Assembly (NCBI GenBank): GCA_943788365.1
Contig: CALSPZ010000001.1
Location: forward strand, 806,001 to 870,000
Reading direction: 5' to 3'
Length of the DNA stretch: 64,000 nt
Source of the DNA: CAJQGY01 sp905478015
GTDB lineage: Bacteria > Pseudomonadota > Gammaproteobacteria > Magnimaribacterales > D2472
Below the pieces are notes generated by a model. That model searched no databases. It saw only the letters and a program-made list of their open reading frames with translations, and was not told the origin of the DNA. Each line of letters begins with the position of its first letter. The stretch's first letter is position 1. A program made the translations under genes and the position numbers. This document shows, in pieces, positions 41,380-50,508 of this stretch.

Positions 41380-42473
41380 CGTTGCATTAGTTTTTTATGA
41401 GAGGCCATTGAAATTATAATCCCAAAAGCAATGTAAAATGATAATAAAGATGATCCACCTTTACTTATAAATGGAAGTGGCATTCCAACAACAGGTATCA
41501 ATCCAGTTACCATAGCTAAATTAATAAATAAAGTTGAGGCAAATATCAAGCTTAATCCGCCAATTGTTAATCTGCAGAATCTATCTCTAGCATTGAAAGC
41601 TAAATACATGCATCTTAAAAAAATAAACATATATATGGATAAGAGAATGCAAACTCCAATGAAACCAAATTCTTCTGCTATTACAGCAAAAATAAAGTCT
41701 GTTTCTGTTTCAGGTAAAAAGTCTAAGTGAGATTGAGAGCCAGCCTCAAAACCCTTTCCAGAAATTCCACCAGAACCTATGGCTATCTTAGATTGGGTTA
41801 TATTCCATCCACTGCCAAAAGGATCAGCGCTTGGATCTAGTGAAGTTAATATTCTTTGTTGTTGAAATGGTTGAAGAAAATTATTCCATAGAAATGGCAG
41901 AGATATAAGAAATACTATGATGGAGGATCCGATAAATTTCCAGCTAAGGCCAGCAAAGAATAGAATATAGACACCTGCCATTGATACAACTAAGCTAGTA
42001 CCAAGATCTGGTTGGCGAGCAATTAAAAGAAAACAAACAGCAATAATTAATAAGCTTTTAAAAGTATTTTTTAGATCTATGGGTATAGGTTTTTCAAATA
42101 AATATGCAGCAAGATATATTGGAAGCGCTATCTTAACTAGCTCTGATGGCTGAAGAGTGAACACACCTAAATCTAGCCAGCGCTTTGCCCCATTAATTTC
42201 TTTAGCAACAAGAATCGTTATTAAAACTAAGATTAAAGAGGTTATCAAAAAGACTCTAGATAATATCTTATAAATATCTGGATCTGGTTGACTTAATATA
42301 AACATTAAAAATATACCAAATCCTACAAAGATTGACTGCTTCATAACAACATTAATATTGCCTTGTGATGCGCTATATAAAAAGAACAACCCCATTACTG
42401 AGAGCAAAGTGATTGCAATAAATAAGTATTGATCGAAAAAAATTGTAAATCTTTTAAATGAAGCTTGTTTCAT
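41376..42473 (-). CDS. mrdB: Rod-shape SEDS glycosyltransferase RodA
   Basis: Polytopic SEDS-family peptidoglycan polymerase of the elongasome, partner of PBP2. 365 aa with about ten membrane segments. Conserved segments include QPSELVKIALP, RQPDLGTSLV, HLDFLPETETDFIFAVIAEEFGF (in two parts) and the MPLPFISKGGSS loop. Overlaps mrdA and mltB by 4 bp each, giving a single envelope operon. Confidence 0.96.
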   Translation of the reverse strand: MKQASFKRFTIFFDQYLFIAITLLSVMGLFFLYSASQGNINVVMKQSIFVGFGIFLMFILSQPDPDIYKILSRVFLITSLILVLITILVAKEINGAKRWLDLGVFTLQPSELVKIALPIYLAAYLFEKPIPIDLKNTFKSLLIIAVCFLLIARQPDLGTSLVVSMAGVYILFFAGLSWKFIGSSIIVFLISLPFLWNNFLQPFQQQRILTSLDPSADPFGSGWNITQSKIAIGSGGISGKGFEAGSQSHLDFLPETETDFIFAVIAEEFGFIGVCILLSIYMFIFLRCMYLAFNARDRFCRLTIGGLSLIFASTLFINLAMVTGLIPVVGMPLPFISKGGSSLLSFYIAFGIIISMASHKKLMQR

Positions 42474-44308
42474 TCTTTAATAAGTGAATTAAGAACTTTA
42501 ACTGCAACGGGACCAGCAACAGAACCTCCACTTTCAGCATTTTCAATAACAACACTGATGGCATATTTAGGATTGGGCATTGGTGCAAATGCAATCATAA
42601 TGGCATGATCTCTCTTTAAAATATCTTGTCTAACAAGTTCATAGTCTTCTTTGCTGTCAAGACTTACTAATTCAACAGTTCCTGATTTTGCAGCTATATT
42701 ATATGACTTAAGGTTTTTTAATCTTTTTGCTGTCCCTTTAGGATTTTCAATAACTCCTATCATGCTTTCATGAATTTTATCCCAGTCTTTACTTGTAATA
42801 TTTGTCATAGGTAAAACTATAGTTTCTTTTCCAACATTATCATTAATTAAGGATAGTTTTTTTAATGAGCCCTTCTTACTCAATAGTCCGCTGTAAAAAG
42901 CTAGTTGCACTGGTGTTGCACTTAAGTAACCCTGACCAACTCCTAAATTCACTGAATCGCCCTTAAACCATCCAAAATTTAAGTTGTTCATTTTCCATTC
43001 AGGGCTTGGCAATAAACCCTTTCCGGGGTTGAAGCAGTCCACACAAATATTTCTTCCAAAACCAAAGTTTGATAAATGATCAATAAGATCCTTTATTTCA
43101 GATTGATATGCTAAAGAGAAAAAGAAAGTATTGGAGCTTTCTATTAATGCATTCTCAAGATTGATATTTCCGTGCCCTCCCTTTTTCCATCCCCGGTAGA
43201 TTCTTTGATCTTCAGGTAATACAAAAAAACCAGGGTCATCAATTGTATAGTCCCAATTGATAATTCCACTCTGTAATCCATAAAGACCAATTGCAGGTTT
43301 AATTGTTGATGCTGGTGAATAACGTCCCTGAGAAGCTCTGTCAAAGAAAGGCTTAGCTTTATCTTCGATAAGTTTTTCAAAATTTACTGAAGATATGCCA
43401 TTTGAAATTTGATTAATGGAGAATGAAGGAGAGCTTAAATATGTAATAATTGAACCAGTTTCTATTTCTACAACCACAACTGCTCCTTTTCTTCCATCCA
43501 TTGCCTCAAAGGCAACTTTTTGAGCTTCTAAGTCTAAGGATGTAAACATATCTAAACCATCTGTAGGCTCAATAAAATCTATTTGCTTGAGGAGCTTCCC
43601 TCTTGCATCTACTTCAAAGATCTTTTCGCCAAAAGAACCTCTCAAAGAATTATCATAAGTATTCTCAATTCCTGTTTTTCCTATTAAGTATCCATTTGCA
43701 TATTTGAATAATGTTTCTCCTGGGAATTTATCTTGCGTGGTTAAAATCTCAGACATTGTTTCATTTTCTGCAGCTCCAACAAAACCCAGCACATGTGAAA
43801 ATAAATATGGGTATTCGCTCTCTCTTCTATATCTTTTATCTATTAAAGCTTCGGGGAAAAGATAGTTCCTTACTTCAAATCTAGCTATTTCTTCTTCTGA
43901 TAGAGCTCTTTTTACAGCAAGCTCTCTATTGTATGTAGATTTGTTATCGAATTGTTCTAATACATAGTCTCGCTCATCCTGATCGATCAAAATAACATTA
44001 TTTAATCTTTCAAGATATTTACTAATATTATCTATTTTTGAGGGTTGAATAATTAAGTCGTAGCTAGGAACATTATTAATTAAAATATTTCCATTTCTAT
44101 CATAGACTATGCCTCTTTTTGGCTGAACCAGGATTGACCTTGTTTTGTTTTTTATGGATGCTGATTCATAGCTTGAATAACTATAAACTTGAAGGGTATA
44201 TGTTCGATAAATAAAGGCTGAAAATAAAAATCCAAAGAAGAGATAGATAAGGATTAGTCTATTTTTAAAAATTCTTTTTTCGATAAATCGGTCTTCTATA
44301 TCGATCAT
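42470..44308 (-). CDS. mrdA: Penicillin-binding protein 2 (peptidoglycan D,D-transpeptidase)
   Basis: Class B transpeptidase for lateral wall growth. One N-terminal transmembrane segment (about residues 16-36), a dimerisation domain with RGIVYDRNG, then the transpeptidase domain: SPASTIKP (SxxK, near residue 330), SSNTFF (SxN, near residue 388) and KSGTVE (KTG-type, near residue 540). 612 aa. Start overlaps rlmH by 4 bp. Confidence 0.96.
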   Translation of the reverse strand: MIDIEDRFIEKRIFKNRLILIYLFFGFLFSAFIYRTYTLQVYSYSSYESASIKNKTRSILVQPKRGIVYDRNGNILINNVPSYDLIIQPSKIDNISKYLERLNNVILIDQDERDYVLEQFDNKSTYNRELAVKRALSEEEIARFEVRNYLFPEALIDKRYRRESEYPYLFSHVLGFVGAAENETMSEILTTQDKFPGETLFKYANGYLIGKTGIENTYDNSLRGSFGEKIFEVDARGKLLKQIDFIEPTDGLDMFTSLDLEAQKVAFEAMDGRKGAVVVVEIETGSIITYLSSPSFSINQISNGISSVNFEKLIEDKAKPFFDRASQGRYSPASTIKPAIGLYGLQSGIINWDYTIDDPGFFVLPEDQRIYRGWKKGGHGNINLENALIESSNTFFFSLAYQSEIKDLIDHLSNFGFGRNICVDCFNPGKGLLPSPEWKMNNLNFGWFKGDSVNLGVGQGYLSATPVQLAFYSGLLSKKGSLKKLSLINDNVGKETIVLPMTNITSKDWDKIHESMIGVIENPKGTAKRLKNLKSYNIAAKSGTVELVSLDSKEDYELVRQDILKRDHAIMIAFAPMPNPKYAISVVIENAESGGSVAGPVAVKVLNSLIKE

Positions 44309-44769
44309 TTGTGATAAGGGGAATTATTTATAATTGAGAAAGATCTATAAATCTGTTCAACTAATAAGATTTTAAATAGTCTGTGCGGGAAGGTCATCTT
44401 TGAAATTGAAATAGCCACATCTGATGAATTAATAATTTCTTTTGACAGGCCAAATGATCCTCCAATTAAAAAATTAGTTATCTTATTCTTTTCAAAGCAC
44501 TCTTTAATGAGGTGACTAAACTGAATGCTATCGAGCTCCTTGCCTTTAATGTCAAAAGCAATGTTGAATGAATCTTCTTTAAGTCTTGAAGATATTAATT
44601 TTGATTCTAAAGATTTAATTTCAGAGATAGATCTTTTGGGATGCTGCTGCCCTTTAATATTTTCAAATTTAAGAGAGACATGCTTTGGAAGTTGCTTCTT
44701 GTAAGCATCTATTCCATCTGATTCCCATTTAGATAATTTATTTGATACGCTTATTATATTAAAAAGCAT
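44305..44769 (-). CDS. rlmH: 23S rRNA (pseudouridine(1915)-N(3))-methyltransferase RlmH
   Basis: SPOUT methyltransferase, 154 aa, that methylates the pseudouridine made by RluD at 1915. The knot motifs FLIGGSFGLSKEI and ISISKMTFPHRLFKILLVEQIYR are clear and the C-terminus ends NNSPYHK, the typical terminal YHK. Directly follows rsfS. Both RluD and RlmH acting on helix 69 are encoded in this window. Confidence 0.96.
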   Translation of the reverse strand: MLFNIISVSNKLSKWESDGIDAYKKQLPKHVSLKFENIKGQQHPKRSISEIKSLESKLISSRLKEDSFNIAFDIKGKELDSIQFSHLIKECFEKNKITNFLIGGSFGLSKEIINSSDVAISISKMTFPHRLFKILLVEQIYRSFSIINNSPYHK

Positions 44770-45114
44770 TCAAGTGTTATTTGAAAGCAAGGTATTCTCC
44801 CCCCATAGCCCCTCTAAATCATAAAACTCTCTGGTTTCAGATCTCATAAGATTTATTACAACAGACCCGCAGTCAACAAGTATCCAACCAGAGTCTGCCG
44901 TGCCCTCACTTCCTAATATTTCAAAATTATTTTCTTTAACTTCTTCAATTAGCTTATTAGAGATAGATTTTGCATGTCTGTTTGAATTTGCAGTAGCTAT
45001 TATAATTTTATCAGCAAAAGATGATATGCCCTTAATATCAAGGGACAATACATCAAGTGCCTTGCTATTTTCTAAGGATTTCAGACAAACATTTATGATT
45101 TTATTTTTTGACAA
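44770..45114 (-). CDS. rsfS: Ribosomal silencing factor RsfS
   Basis: Binds ribosomal protein uL14 and blocks subunit joining when nutrients are low. 114 aa; family segments VLSLDIKGISSFADKIIIATANSNRHA and GWILVDCGSVVINLMRSETREFYDLEGLW are distinctive (each is a known RsfS block). First gene of the rsfS-rlmH-mrdA-mrdB-mltB-dacA unit; the 70-bp gap to the divergent gene at 45185 should hold its promoter. Confidence 0.95.
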   Translation of the reverse strand: MSKNKIINVCLKSLENSKALDVLSLDIKGISSFADKIIIATANSNRHAKSISNKLIEEVKENNFEILGSEGTADSGWILVDCGSVVINLMRSETREFYDLEGLWGENTLLSNNT

Positions 45115-45184
45115 AGCTAGTTATATATAATTTATGTAATCTTAAGATATACTAAATTAAATTAAAATAAAAAGATAAGTAAAT

Positions 45185-45616
45185 TTGGAAATTTATGGTT
45201 TAAATTTTTTATATGTTTGGCTAGAAAACAATAGTTATATACTTTTCTACCTTGGCATCATCTCAGTGCTTATTTTTATATTTAGCATAGTTGGATTAAG
45301 GCTGTTCATTATAGCCATTCCATCAGATTACTTTATTAATAAAAAAAGAGTTTCTGCATTAAGAGATAGCTCTATTTTATTGTGGGTTTTTTATAAAATC
45401 TTTAAAAATATTATTGGTTACATCTTTATCGCCATTGGGTTGTTGGCTTTAGTTTTGCCTGGTCAAGGAATTCTCATGATCCTCATTGGTTTGATGATGA
45501 GCGATTATCCGAAGAAATTTGATTTAGAGAAAAAAATTATAAAAATTAACACTGTTAGAAAAGGTGTAAATTGGATAAGAATAAAATCTAATGTCGAAAA
45601 AATTAAACTTAACTAA
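45185..45616 (+). CDS. Small membrane protein, PGPGW-like
   Basis: 143 aa with an N-terminal membrane segment (about residues 18-46) and a second hydrophobic stretch (about 72-106) containing LALVLPGQGILMILIGLMM, which resembles the PGPGW family of putative transmembrane proteins with its Pro-Gly turn. The tail is strongly basic (KKFDLEKKIIKI). No ATG start is available in frame; TTG 45185 is the earliest. Function unknown. It ends 5 bp from the stop of the convergent LON-domain gene. Confidence 0.6.
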   Translation: MEIYGLNFLYVWLENNSYILFYLGIISVLIFIFSIVGLRLFIIAIPSDYFINKKRVSALRDSSILLWVFYKIFKNIIGYIFIAIGLLALVLPGQGILMILIGLMMSDYPKKFDLEKKIIKINTVRKGVNWIRIKSNVEKIKLN

Positions 45617-45621
45617 AAAAA

Positions 45622-46221
45622 TTATTGATCATTCATCCTTTCAATGCATTTAGATAAAATAGCAAAGCGTTGAGATGCATCAAATGCCTCTAACAAGCTT
45701 TGCTTTTCTTCGGATGTTAAAGGTATTAGTCCTCCAAGGTGATACGCAATTGAGTCAGCTGAATCAAAATCTACCTCAATGGGCATCTCAATAACTTTTG
45801 GATGTTTCATTATTTGAGTAAGAATATTTATAAACTCTGGATATTCTGCGAGGATGGCCTGATCGTCTACTTCAGGATCAACCATTGCTTCAACATCTCC
45901 AATATTTAATCCATCTTCTAGCTGACATATATTATTAATAGCTACTTTATATTCAGATTTTACTGTTATTCCAAGCAGTCCATTCGGAAGGTTATTGAAG
46001 TCTATTATTTTTACATAAGATCCTTTTTTTGAAATCAATATATTATTCTTAATATCTCCCTTATCAAAAAAAGCAATTACGAAACCGCTTTCTGATTTTA
46101 AAGACTCTTTTATCATGTTGACATATCTAGGTTCAAAAATTTGCAGTGACTGAATACTTCCTGGAAGGGCAACAGATTTTAGGGGAAATATTGGTACGTT
46201 AGTTTTTTTCAAGGTATGCAA
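45622..46221 (-). CDS. LON peptidase substrate-binding domain protein
   Basis: 199 aa holding only the N-terminal domain of Lon protease: VPIFPLKSVALPGSIQSLQIFEPRYVNMI (in two runs) opens the domain, and FAILSKCIERM ends it. There is no AAA+ or protease domain, as in the family of stand-alone LON-domain proteins of proteobacteria. Its role is not established. The ATG lies 23 bp inside the end of mpl in another frame, so it is probably translated from the mpl message. Confidence 0.85.
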   Translation of the reverse strand: MHTLKKTNVPIFPLKSVALPGSIQSLQIFEPRYVNMIKESLKSESGFVIAFFDKGDIKNNILISKKGSYVKIIDFNNLPNGLLGITVKSEYKVAINNICQLEDGLNIGDVEAMVDPEVDDQAILAEYPEFINILTQIMKHPKVIEMPIEVDFDSADSIAYHLGGLIPLTSEEKQSLLEAFDASQRFAILSKCIERMNDQ

Positions 46222-47509
46222 TTAATGGATTGTAGATTTTAGAACTATCTTTATTTGTCATTATTAAAATAATATCATATTCGTAAATACATGATTTTAT
46301 GAACTTAAGAGACTCATCTAGAGAATTGAATATTTCATCTTTATGATCTTTGCTTGGCATGCTTTCTTTGTGATCAATCCAAATAGTTTTAGTTAAGGCT
46401 TTTGAAGCCTCAAAAATATCATTGCCATGATAACCTCCGGACATAGTGTTGGAACCAAGCTCAACAATAGCTAGTACTTTTTTATTTTTAAAATTCTTAT
46501 GAATAGCATCTGATGTATATTTAATAGCAGTTGGGTGATGCGCAAAATCATCAAATATTTTAATATTATTATATTCGCCTTTTGATTCAAGCCTCCTTTT
46601 GACACCTTTAAAACCTTTAAGACTCTCAATGGCATCATCTATAGGGACACCATTTTTATATGCGCAAAGAATTGCAGATGAATAATTTTGAAGATTGTGC
46701 TCGCCAATTAAAGGAAGGTCGCCAAGATAATACTTTTGTCCTGATATTATGAGATTTTTGCTTATTGAGTCTAAACTTATATCGGAGTTATTTATTGGGA
46801 CTTCATTAGACCAAACACCACGGCTTAGAACATCGATAATATTCTTATTATCATTATAGAAAATTATATTTCCTGAGCTAGGGATCGTTTTAATTAAGTG
46901 ATGGAATTGTTTTTTTATATCTTCAAGATCTCTAAAAATATCTGCATGATCAAATTCAATATTATTGATAACAAGAGTAGATGGCTTGTAGTGAATAAAT
47001 TTTGATCTTTTGTCAAAGAATGCTGAGTCATACTCGTCAGCTTCAACAACAAAAATAGGATCTTTTCCAAGATGTGCAGATTTATCAGTTGAGCTAGAAA
47101 TGCCTCCAACTAAATAACCAATGTCTCTCCCTTGTGATAAAAAAATATGGCATAGCATGTATGAGGTTGTTGTCTTACCATGAGTACCTGAAACTGCAAT
47201 GACATTTTTTTTAGATAGCATTTCTCCAAGGATTTCTGGGCCAGATTTAAAAGGAAGTTTATTTTCAAGTATGTGTTCTACAGATTGGTTTCCTCTAGAA
47301 AGAGCATTTCCAATTATGTATAAGTCTGCATTTGGCAATGACTCTATTTCATACCCAGAAATAAGCTCAATTCCAGACTCGTTAAGCTGATCGGACATTG
47401 GTGGGTAAAATTGGAGATCGGAGCCTGAAATTTCATGACCTGAATCTTTTAAAATATGCGCAATGCCTCCCATGAAGGTTCCGCATATGCCTAGAATATG
47501 TATTCTCAT
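46199..47509 (-). CDS. mpl: UDP-N-acetylmuramate:tripeptide ligase Mpl (peptidoglycan recycling)
   Basis: Joins the recovered tripeptide L-Ala-D-Glu-meso-DAP to UDP-MurNAc, so wall fragments released by lytic enzymes such as MltB can be reused. Mur-ligase family, 436 aa: HILGICGTFMGGIAHIL at the start is diagnostic of Mpl against MurC; the ATP loop is SGTHGKTTTSYML near residue 105, and FDDFAHHPTAIKYT comes later. Divergent from the PFK gene with a 52-bp gap. Confidence 0.94.
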   Translation of the reverse strand: MRIHILGICGTFMGGIAHILKDSGHEISGSDLQFYPPMSDQLNESGIELISGYEIESLPNADLYIIGNALSRGNQSVEHILENKLPFKSGPEILGEMLSKKNVIAVSGTHGKTTTSYMLCHIFLSQGRDIGYLVGGISSSTDKSAHLGKDPIFVVEADEYDSAFFDKRSKFIHYKPSTLVINNIEFDHADIFRDLEDIKKQFHHLIKTIPSSGNIIFYNDNKNIIDVLSRGVWSNEVPINNSDISLDSISKNLIISGQKYYLGDLPLIGEHNLQNYSSAILCAYKNGVPIDDAIESLKGFKGVKRRLESKGEYNNIKIFDDFAHHPTAIKYTSDAIHKNFKNKKVLAIVELGSNTMSGGYHGNDIFEASKALTKTIWIDHKESMPSKDHKDEIFNSLDESLKFIKSCIYEYDIILIMTNKDSSKIYNPLIAYLEKN

Positions 47510-47561
47510 AATGGTTATAATACTTTGGATGTTTTAAATTTTAAATGCAAGGGTCAGTTTT

Positions 47562-48818
47562 ATGAAAAAGAATGCGTTTTATGCTCAATCTGGAGGAGTT
47601 ACAGCGGTTATAAATGCAACAGCCGGAGCCCTTCTACTTGAAGCTAAAAATCATAAAAACAAAATTGGTAAAGTATTTGCTGGTAAAAACGGTATTCTGG
47701 GAGCCTTGCGAGAAGAGCTTATTGATACATCAAAGGAGACGCCTGCTGGAATTAAATCTCTCACTTATAGACCTGGAGGTGTATTTGGATCTTGTAGATT
47801 TAAGTTAAAAGACATAGAAACTGATATTGAGCAATACAAGAGATTAATAGAAGTCTTTAAAGCTCATAACATTGGTTATTTTTTTTATAACGGCGGAAAT
47901 GACTCAGCAGATACTGCTCTAAAGGTTTCAAAAATAAGCAAAAAAATGGGATATGAGCTTACATGCATAGCTATTCCTAAAACTGTTGATAATGATTTAG
48001 TTATAACAGATTCATGTCCTGGATTTGGTTCGGCTGCAAAATATATTGCCACCTCAACATTAGAAGGGTCTTTAGATGTTCAGTCAATGTCAGAATCATC
48101 TACAAAAGTTTTTATACTCGAGGTTATGGGTAGGCATGCAGGATGGATGGCAGCTTCAAGTGTTCTTGCAAAAAATGAACATCAGAATGCCCCACATATT
48201 ATCCTTCTTCCAGAAATAACGTTTAATCAGAAAAGGTTTTTAGATGAAGTTAGGAATAATGTTAAAAATGAAGGGTATTGTGTTGTTGTCGTATCTGAGG
48301 GCGTTAAAAATTATAAAGGGAGTTTTCTTGCAGAGTCAGATACTAAAGATGCTTTTGGGCATGCACAACTTGGCGGAGTAGCACCATTTATCTCTAACCT
48401 AATTTCTAAAAATCTTAAAATGAAAAATCATTGGGCTGTTGCAGATTATCTTCAAAGAAGTGCAAGACATATAGCATCACAAACCGATCTAGATCATGCT
48501 CAAGCTGTTGGAAAATATGCTGTAAGATATGCAGTTGAGGGCATGAATGGAATGATGCCTGTAATTAAACGGTTGCCAACAAAATCATATAAATGGATTG
48601 TTGAACCTGCACCACTATCAAAAATTGCTAATTTAGAGAAAAAATTACCGAAAAATTTCATAACAAAAAATGGTTTTGGCATAACAAAAAAAGGGATTGA
48701 ATATTTTCAGCCTTTAATAAAAGGAGAGGCTAAGACTTATTTTAAAAATGGTGTGCCTGATATTAAGAATTTAAAACTTGAACTTGCAAAAAAGAAGCTA
48801 AGGCCTTGGAAAATTTAG
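47562..48818 (+). CDS. pfp: 6-phosphofructokinase, pyrophosphate-dependent type
   Basis: 418 aa. Catalytic segment PKTVDNDL (near residue 145) has Lys where ATP enzymes have Gly (PGTIDND), and the nucleotide-site motif is GGNDS, both in favour of pyrophosphate as phosphoryl donor; MGRHAGWMAA binds fructose 6-phosphate. A PPi enzyme is reversible, so it can run in glycolysis or gluconeogenesis. AAGGG lies ahead of the ATG. Ends in a 4-bp overlap with the convergent DUF2244 gene. Confidence 0.88.
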   Translation: MKKNAFYAQSGGVTAVINATAGALLLEAKNHKNKIGKVFAGKNGILGALREELIDTSKETPAGIKSLTYRPGGVFGSCRFKLKDIETDIEQYKRLIEVFKAHNIGYFFYNGGNDSADTALKVSKISKKMGYELTCIAIPKTVDNDLVITDSCPGFGSAAKYIATSTLEGSLDVQSMSESSTKVFILEVMGRHAGWMAASSVLAKNEHQNAPHIILLPEITFNQKRFLDEVRNNVKNEGYCVVVVSEGVKNYKGSFLAESDTKDAFGHAQLGGVAPFISNLISKNLKMKNHWAVADYLQRSARHIASQTDLDHAQAVGKYAVRYAVEGMNGMMPVIKRLPTKSYKWIVEPAPLSKIANLEKKLPKNFITKNGFGITKKGIEYFQPLIKGEAKTYFKNGVPDIKNLKLELAKKKLRPWKI

Positions 48819-49291
48819 TTATTTAGTTTGTCAATAATTTCACTAATTTCTTCTTGCAAAATCTTTTTATCATCTTGATTTAAAAATTCTGCAACCTCTA
48901 CGTCTATTCCTTTTGACCTAAAGCATAATTTTGTTATTTCATCAGAGTTCTTGTCCACAAGAAATGAGGTAAAAGTTCTAAATTCCTGCCAGCTGTATTC
49001 AATTTTTTTTCTACCTTTTTGAATTAGAACTAGATCTTGAGATATAAAAATCTTTTGCCTTTGGCGACTCCAATTAAAGTTTAAATAGAATGCTATTAAT
49101 AAAATTATGATTTCGAGGCCAGCAAATGGGAGTATCAAAACTGCTCCAAGAAAAAAAAAGACTGTTGCAATTCCAATACAGACCAAAGAAATGCTTAATA
49201 AGAATACAAGCCTAGCCAATCCATTTAAAGATGAGTTGGGGCTTATATCTATTAAATAGCTGTCTTCATTAATTGTTTTAACTATAACCAC
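48815..49291 (-). CDS. DUF2244-family membrane protein
   Basis: About 158 aa if started at GTG 49291, which avoids running into the divergent argD; a longer frame exists to 49345. It has two adjacent membrane segments (about residues 25-70; LVFLLSISLVCIGIATVFFF then GAVLILPFAGLEIIILLIAF) followed by a soluble C-terminal part with a basic start (WSRQRQKIFIS). This fits DUF2244, a proteobacterial family of unknown function. Seen: topology. Inferred: family name. Confidence 0.7.
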   Translation of the reverse strand: MVIVKTINEDSYLIDISPNSSLNGLARLVFLLSISLVCIGIATVFFFLGAVLILPFAGLEIIILLIAFYLNFNWSRQRQKIFISQDLVLIQKGRKKIEYSWQEFRTFTSFLVDKNSDEITKLCFRSKGIDVEVAEFLNQDDKKILQEEISEIIDKLNN

Positions 49292-49305
49292 GGTACAATA
49301 AATAT

Positions 49306-50508
49306 ATGAGAATAATAAATCAGTATGATCATTATATAGTGCCATTTTATATGCCTGCTGATTTTGTTGTTAAAAAAGCTAAGGGGTCGCTTGTTTGGGA
49401 CACAAATGGGAATAAATTTATTGATCTTACCGCAGGCATAGCAGTTACCAGTCTTGGCCATAGCAATGCAGAACTAAATAATATAGTTTCAAAACAATCA
49501 AAAAGTCTATGGCATCTATCAAATCTATACATCAATGAGCCATCTGTAACATTGGCTAAAAAATTATGTAATTTTACTTTTGGAGAAAAGGTATTTTTTT
49601 CAAATTCTGGAGCTGAAGCTATCGAAGCAGCCATTAAAACTGCTCGAAAGTACTCTACAAAAAAATTCAATTCTAATAAAAATGAGATTGTATCTTTTAC
49701 AACTTCATTTCATGGAAGAACTATTATGGGCATAACTCTAGCTCATTCAAAGGCTCTTAATGATGGTTTTGGACCACTGCCAAAAGGGATAAAAAGTCAT
49801 GAATATAATTCAATTGAAAATTTAGAAAAAGTTATCTCAGATGATACTTCTGCAATTATTCTTGAGGTCGTGCAATGGCAGTCTGGTATTACACCTGCAA
49901 ATGTTAAATTTATAGCTGAAATAACTAGGTTAGCAAAAAAGCATAGGGCTTTAATAATTATTGATGAGGTTCAATCAGGAGTAGGTAGAACCGGAAGCTT
50001 ATTTGCTTATGAACAGTTTAAAATAAAACCAGATATAGTCTGCTTTGCAAAAGGTATTGCAAATGGCTTGCCTTTGGGTGGTATTTTAACTACAAACGAA
50101 GTTTCATCTGCAATGACTCCAGGATTGCATGGAAGTACATTTGGAGGAAACCCTATTGCTTGTGCTGTTGGAGAAAAGGTTGTAGATATAATTTCAAAAA
50201 AATCTTTTCTTAATGCAGTAAAAAAGAAAGAAAAGTTGTTTTTAGAATTACTTAAAGAAATAAATAATGATTTAAATATATTTAGTGAAGTTAAATCTAT
50301 GGGCCTATGGTTAAGTGTAACTTTTGCAAAGGATTCCAATATAAAAGTTGATGAGCTTATTATTGCATGCCATAAAAATGGGTTAATGATTTTAAAAGCA
50401 AATATGGATACGGTGAGATTCTCACCAAGCCTTATAATCGAAGATATGCTTATAGAAAAATCGATGCAAGTATTTAAAAAAACTCTTACTCAGATTCTAG
50501 CTCTTTAG
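49306..50508 (+). CDS. argD: Acetylornithine / succinyldiaminopimelate aminotransferase
   Basis: Class III PLP aminotransferase, 400 aa. The family opens with KGSLVWDTNGNKFIDLTAGIAV; the cofactor segment is FFSNSGAEAIEAAIKTARKY, then SFHGRT, DEVQSGVGRTG, and the PLP lysine in FAKGIANGLPLGG near residue 250. It acts in arginine and probably lysine/DAP synthesis. An EVVQWQSGI variant stands where most have EPVQGEGG, so specificity may be shifted. No ribosome site ahead of the ATG. The 3' end overlaps parC by 23 bp. Confidence 0.85.
   Translation: MRIINQYDHYIVPFYMPADFVVKKAKGSLVWDTNGNKFIDLTAGIAVTSLGHSNAELNNIVSKQSKSLWHLSNLYINEPSVTLAKKLCNFTFGEKVFFSNSGAEAIEAAIKTARKYSTKKFNSNKNEIVSFTTSFHGRTIMGITLAHSKALNDGFGPLPKGIKSHEYNSIENLEKVISDDTSAIILEVVQWQSGITPANVKFIAEITRLAKKHRALIIIDEVQSGVGRTGSLFAYEQFKIKPDIVCFAKGIANGLPLGGILTTNEVSSAMTPGLHGSTFGGNPIACAVGEKVVDIISKKSFLNAVKKKEKLFLELLKEINNDLNIFSEVKSMGLWLSVTFAKDSNIKVDELIIACHKNGLMILKANMDTVRFSPSLIIEDMLIEKSMQVFKKTLTQILAL

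Noticed and set aside
46199..46221. LON-domain gene as a broken Lon protease
   Set aside because: The domain ends properly with its own stop, nothing like an AAA+ domain follows, and stand-alone LON-domain proteins are a known family.
49292..49345. ATG 49345 as start of the DUF2244 gene
   Set aside because: It would run 40 bp into argD; GTG 49291 leaves a normal divergent gap.
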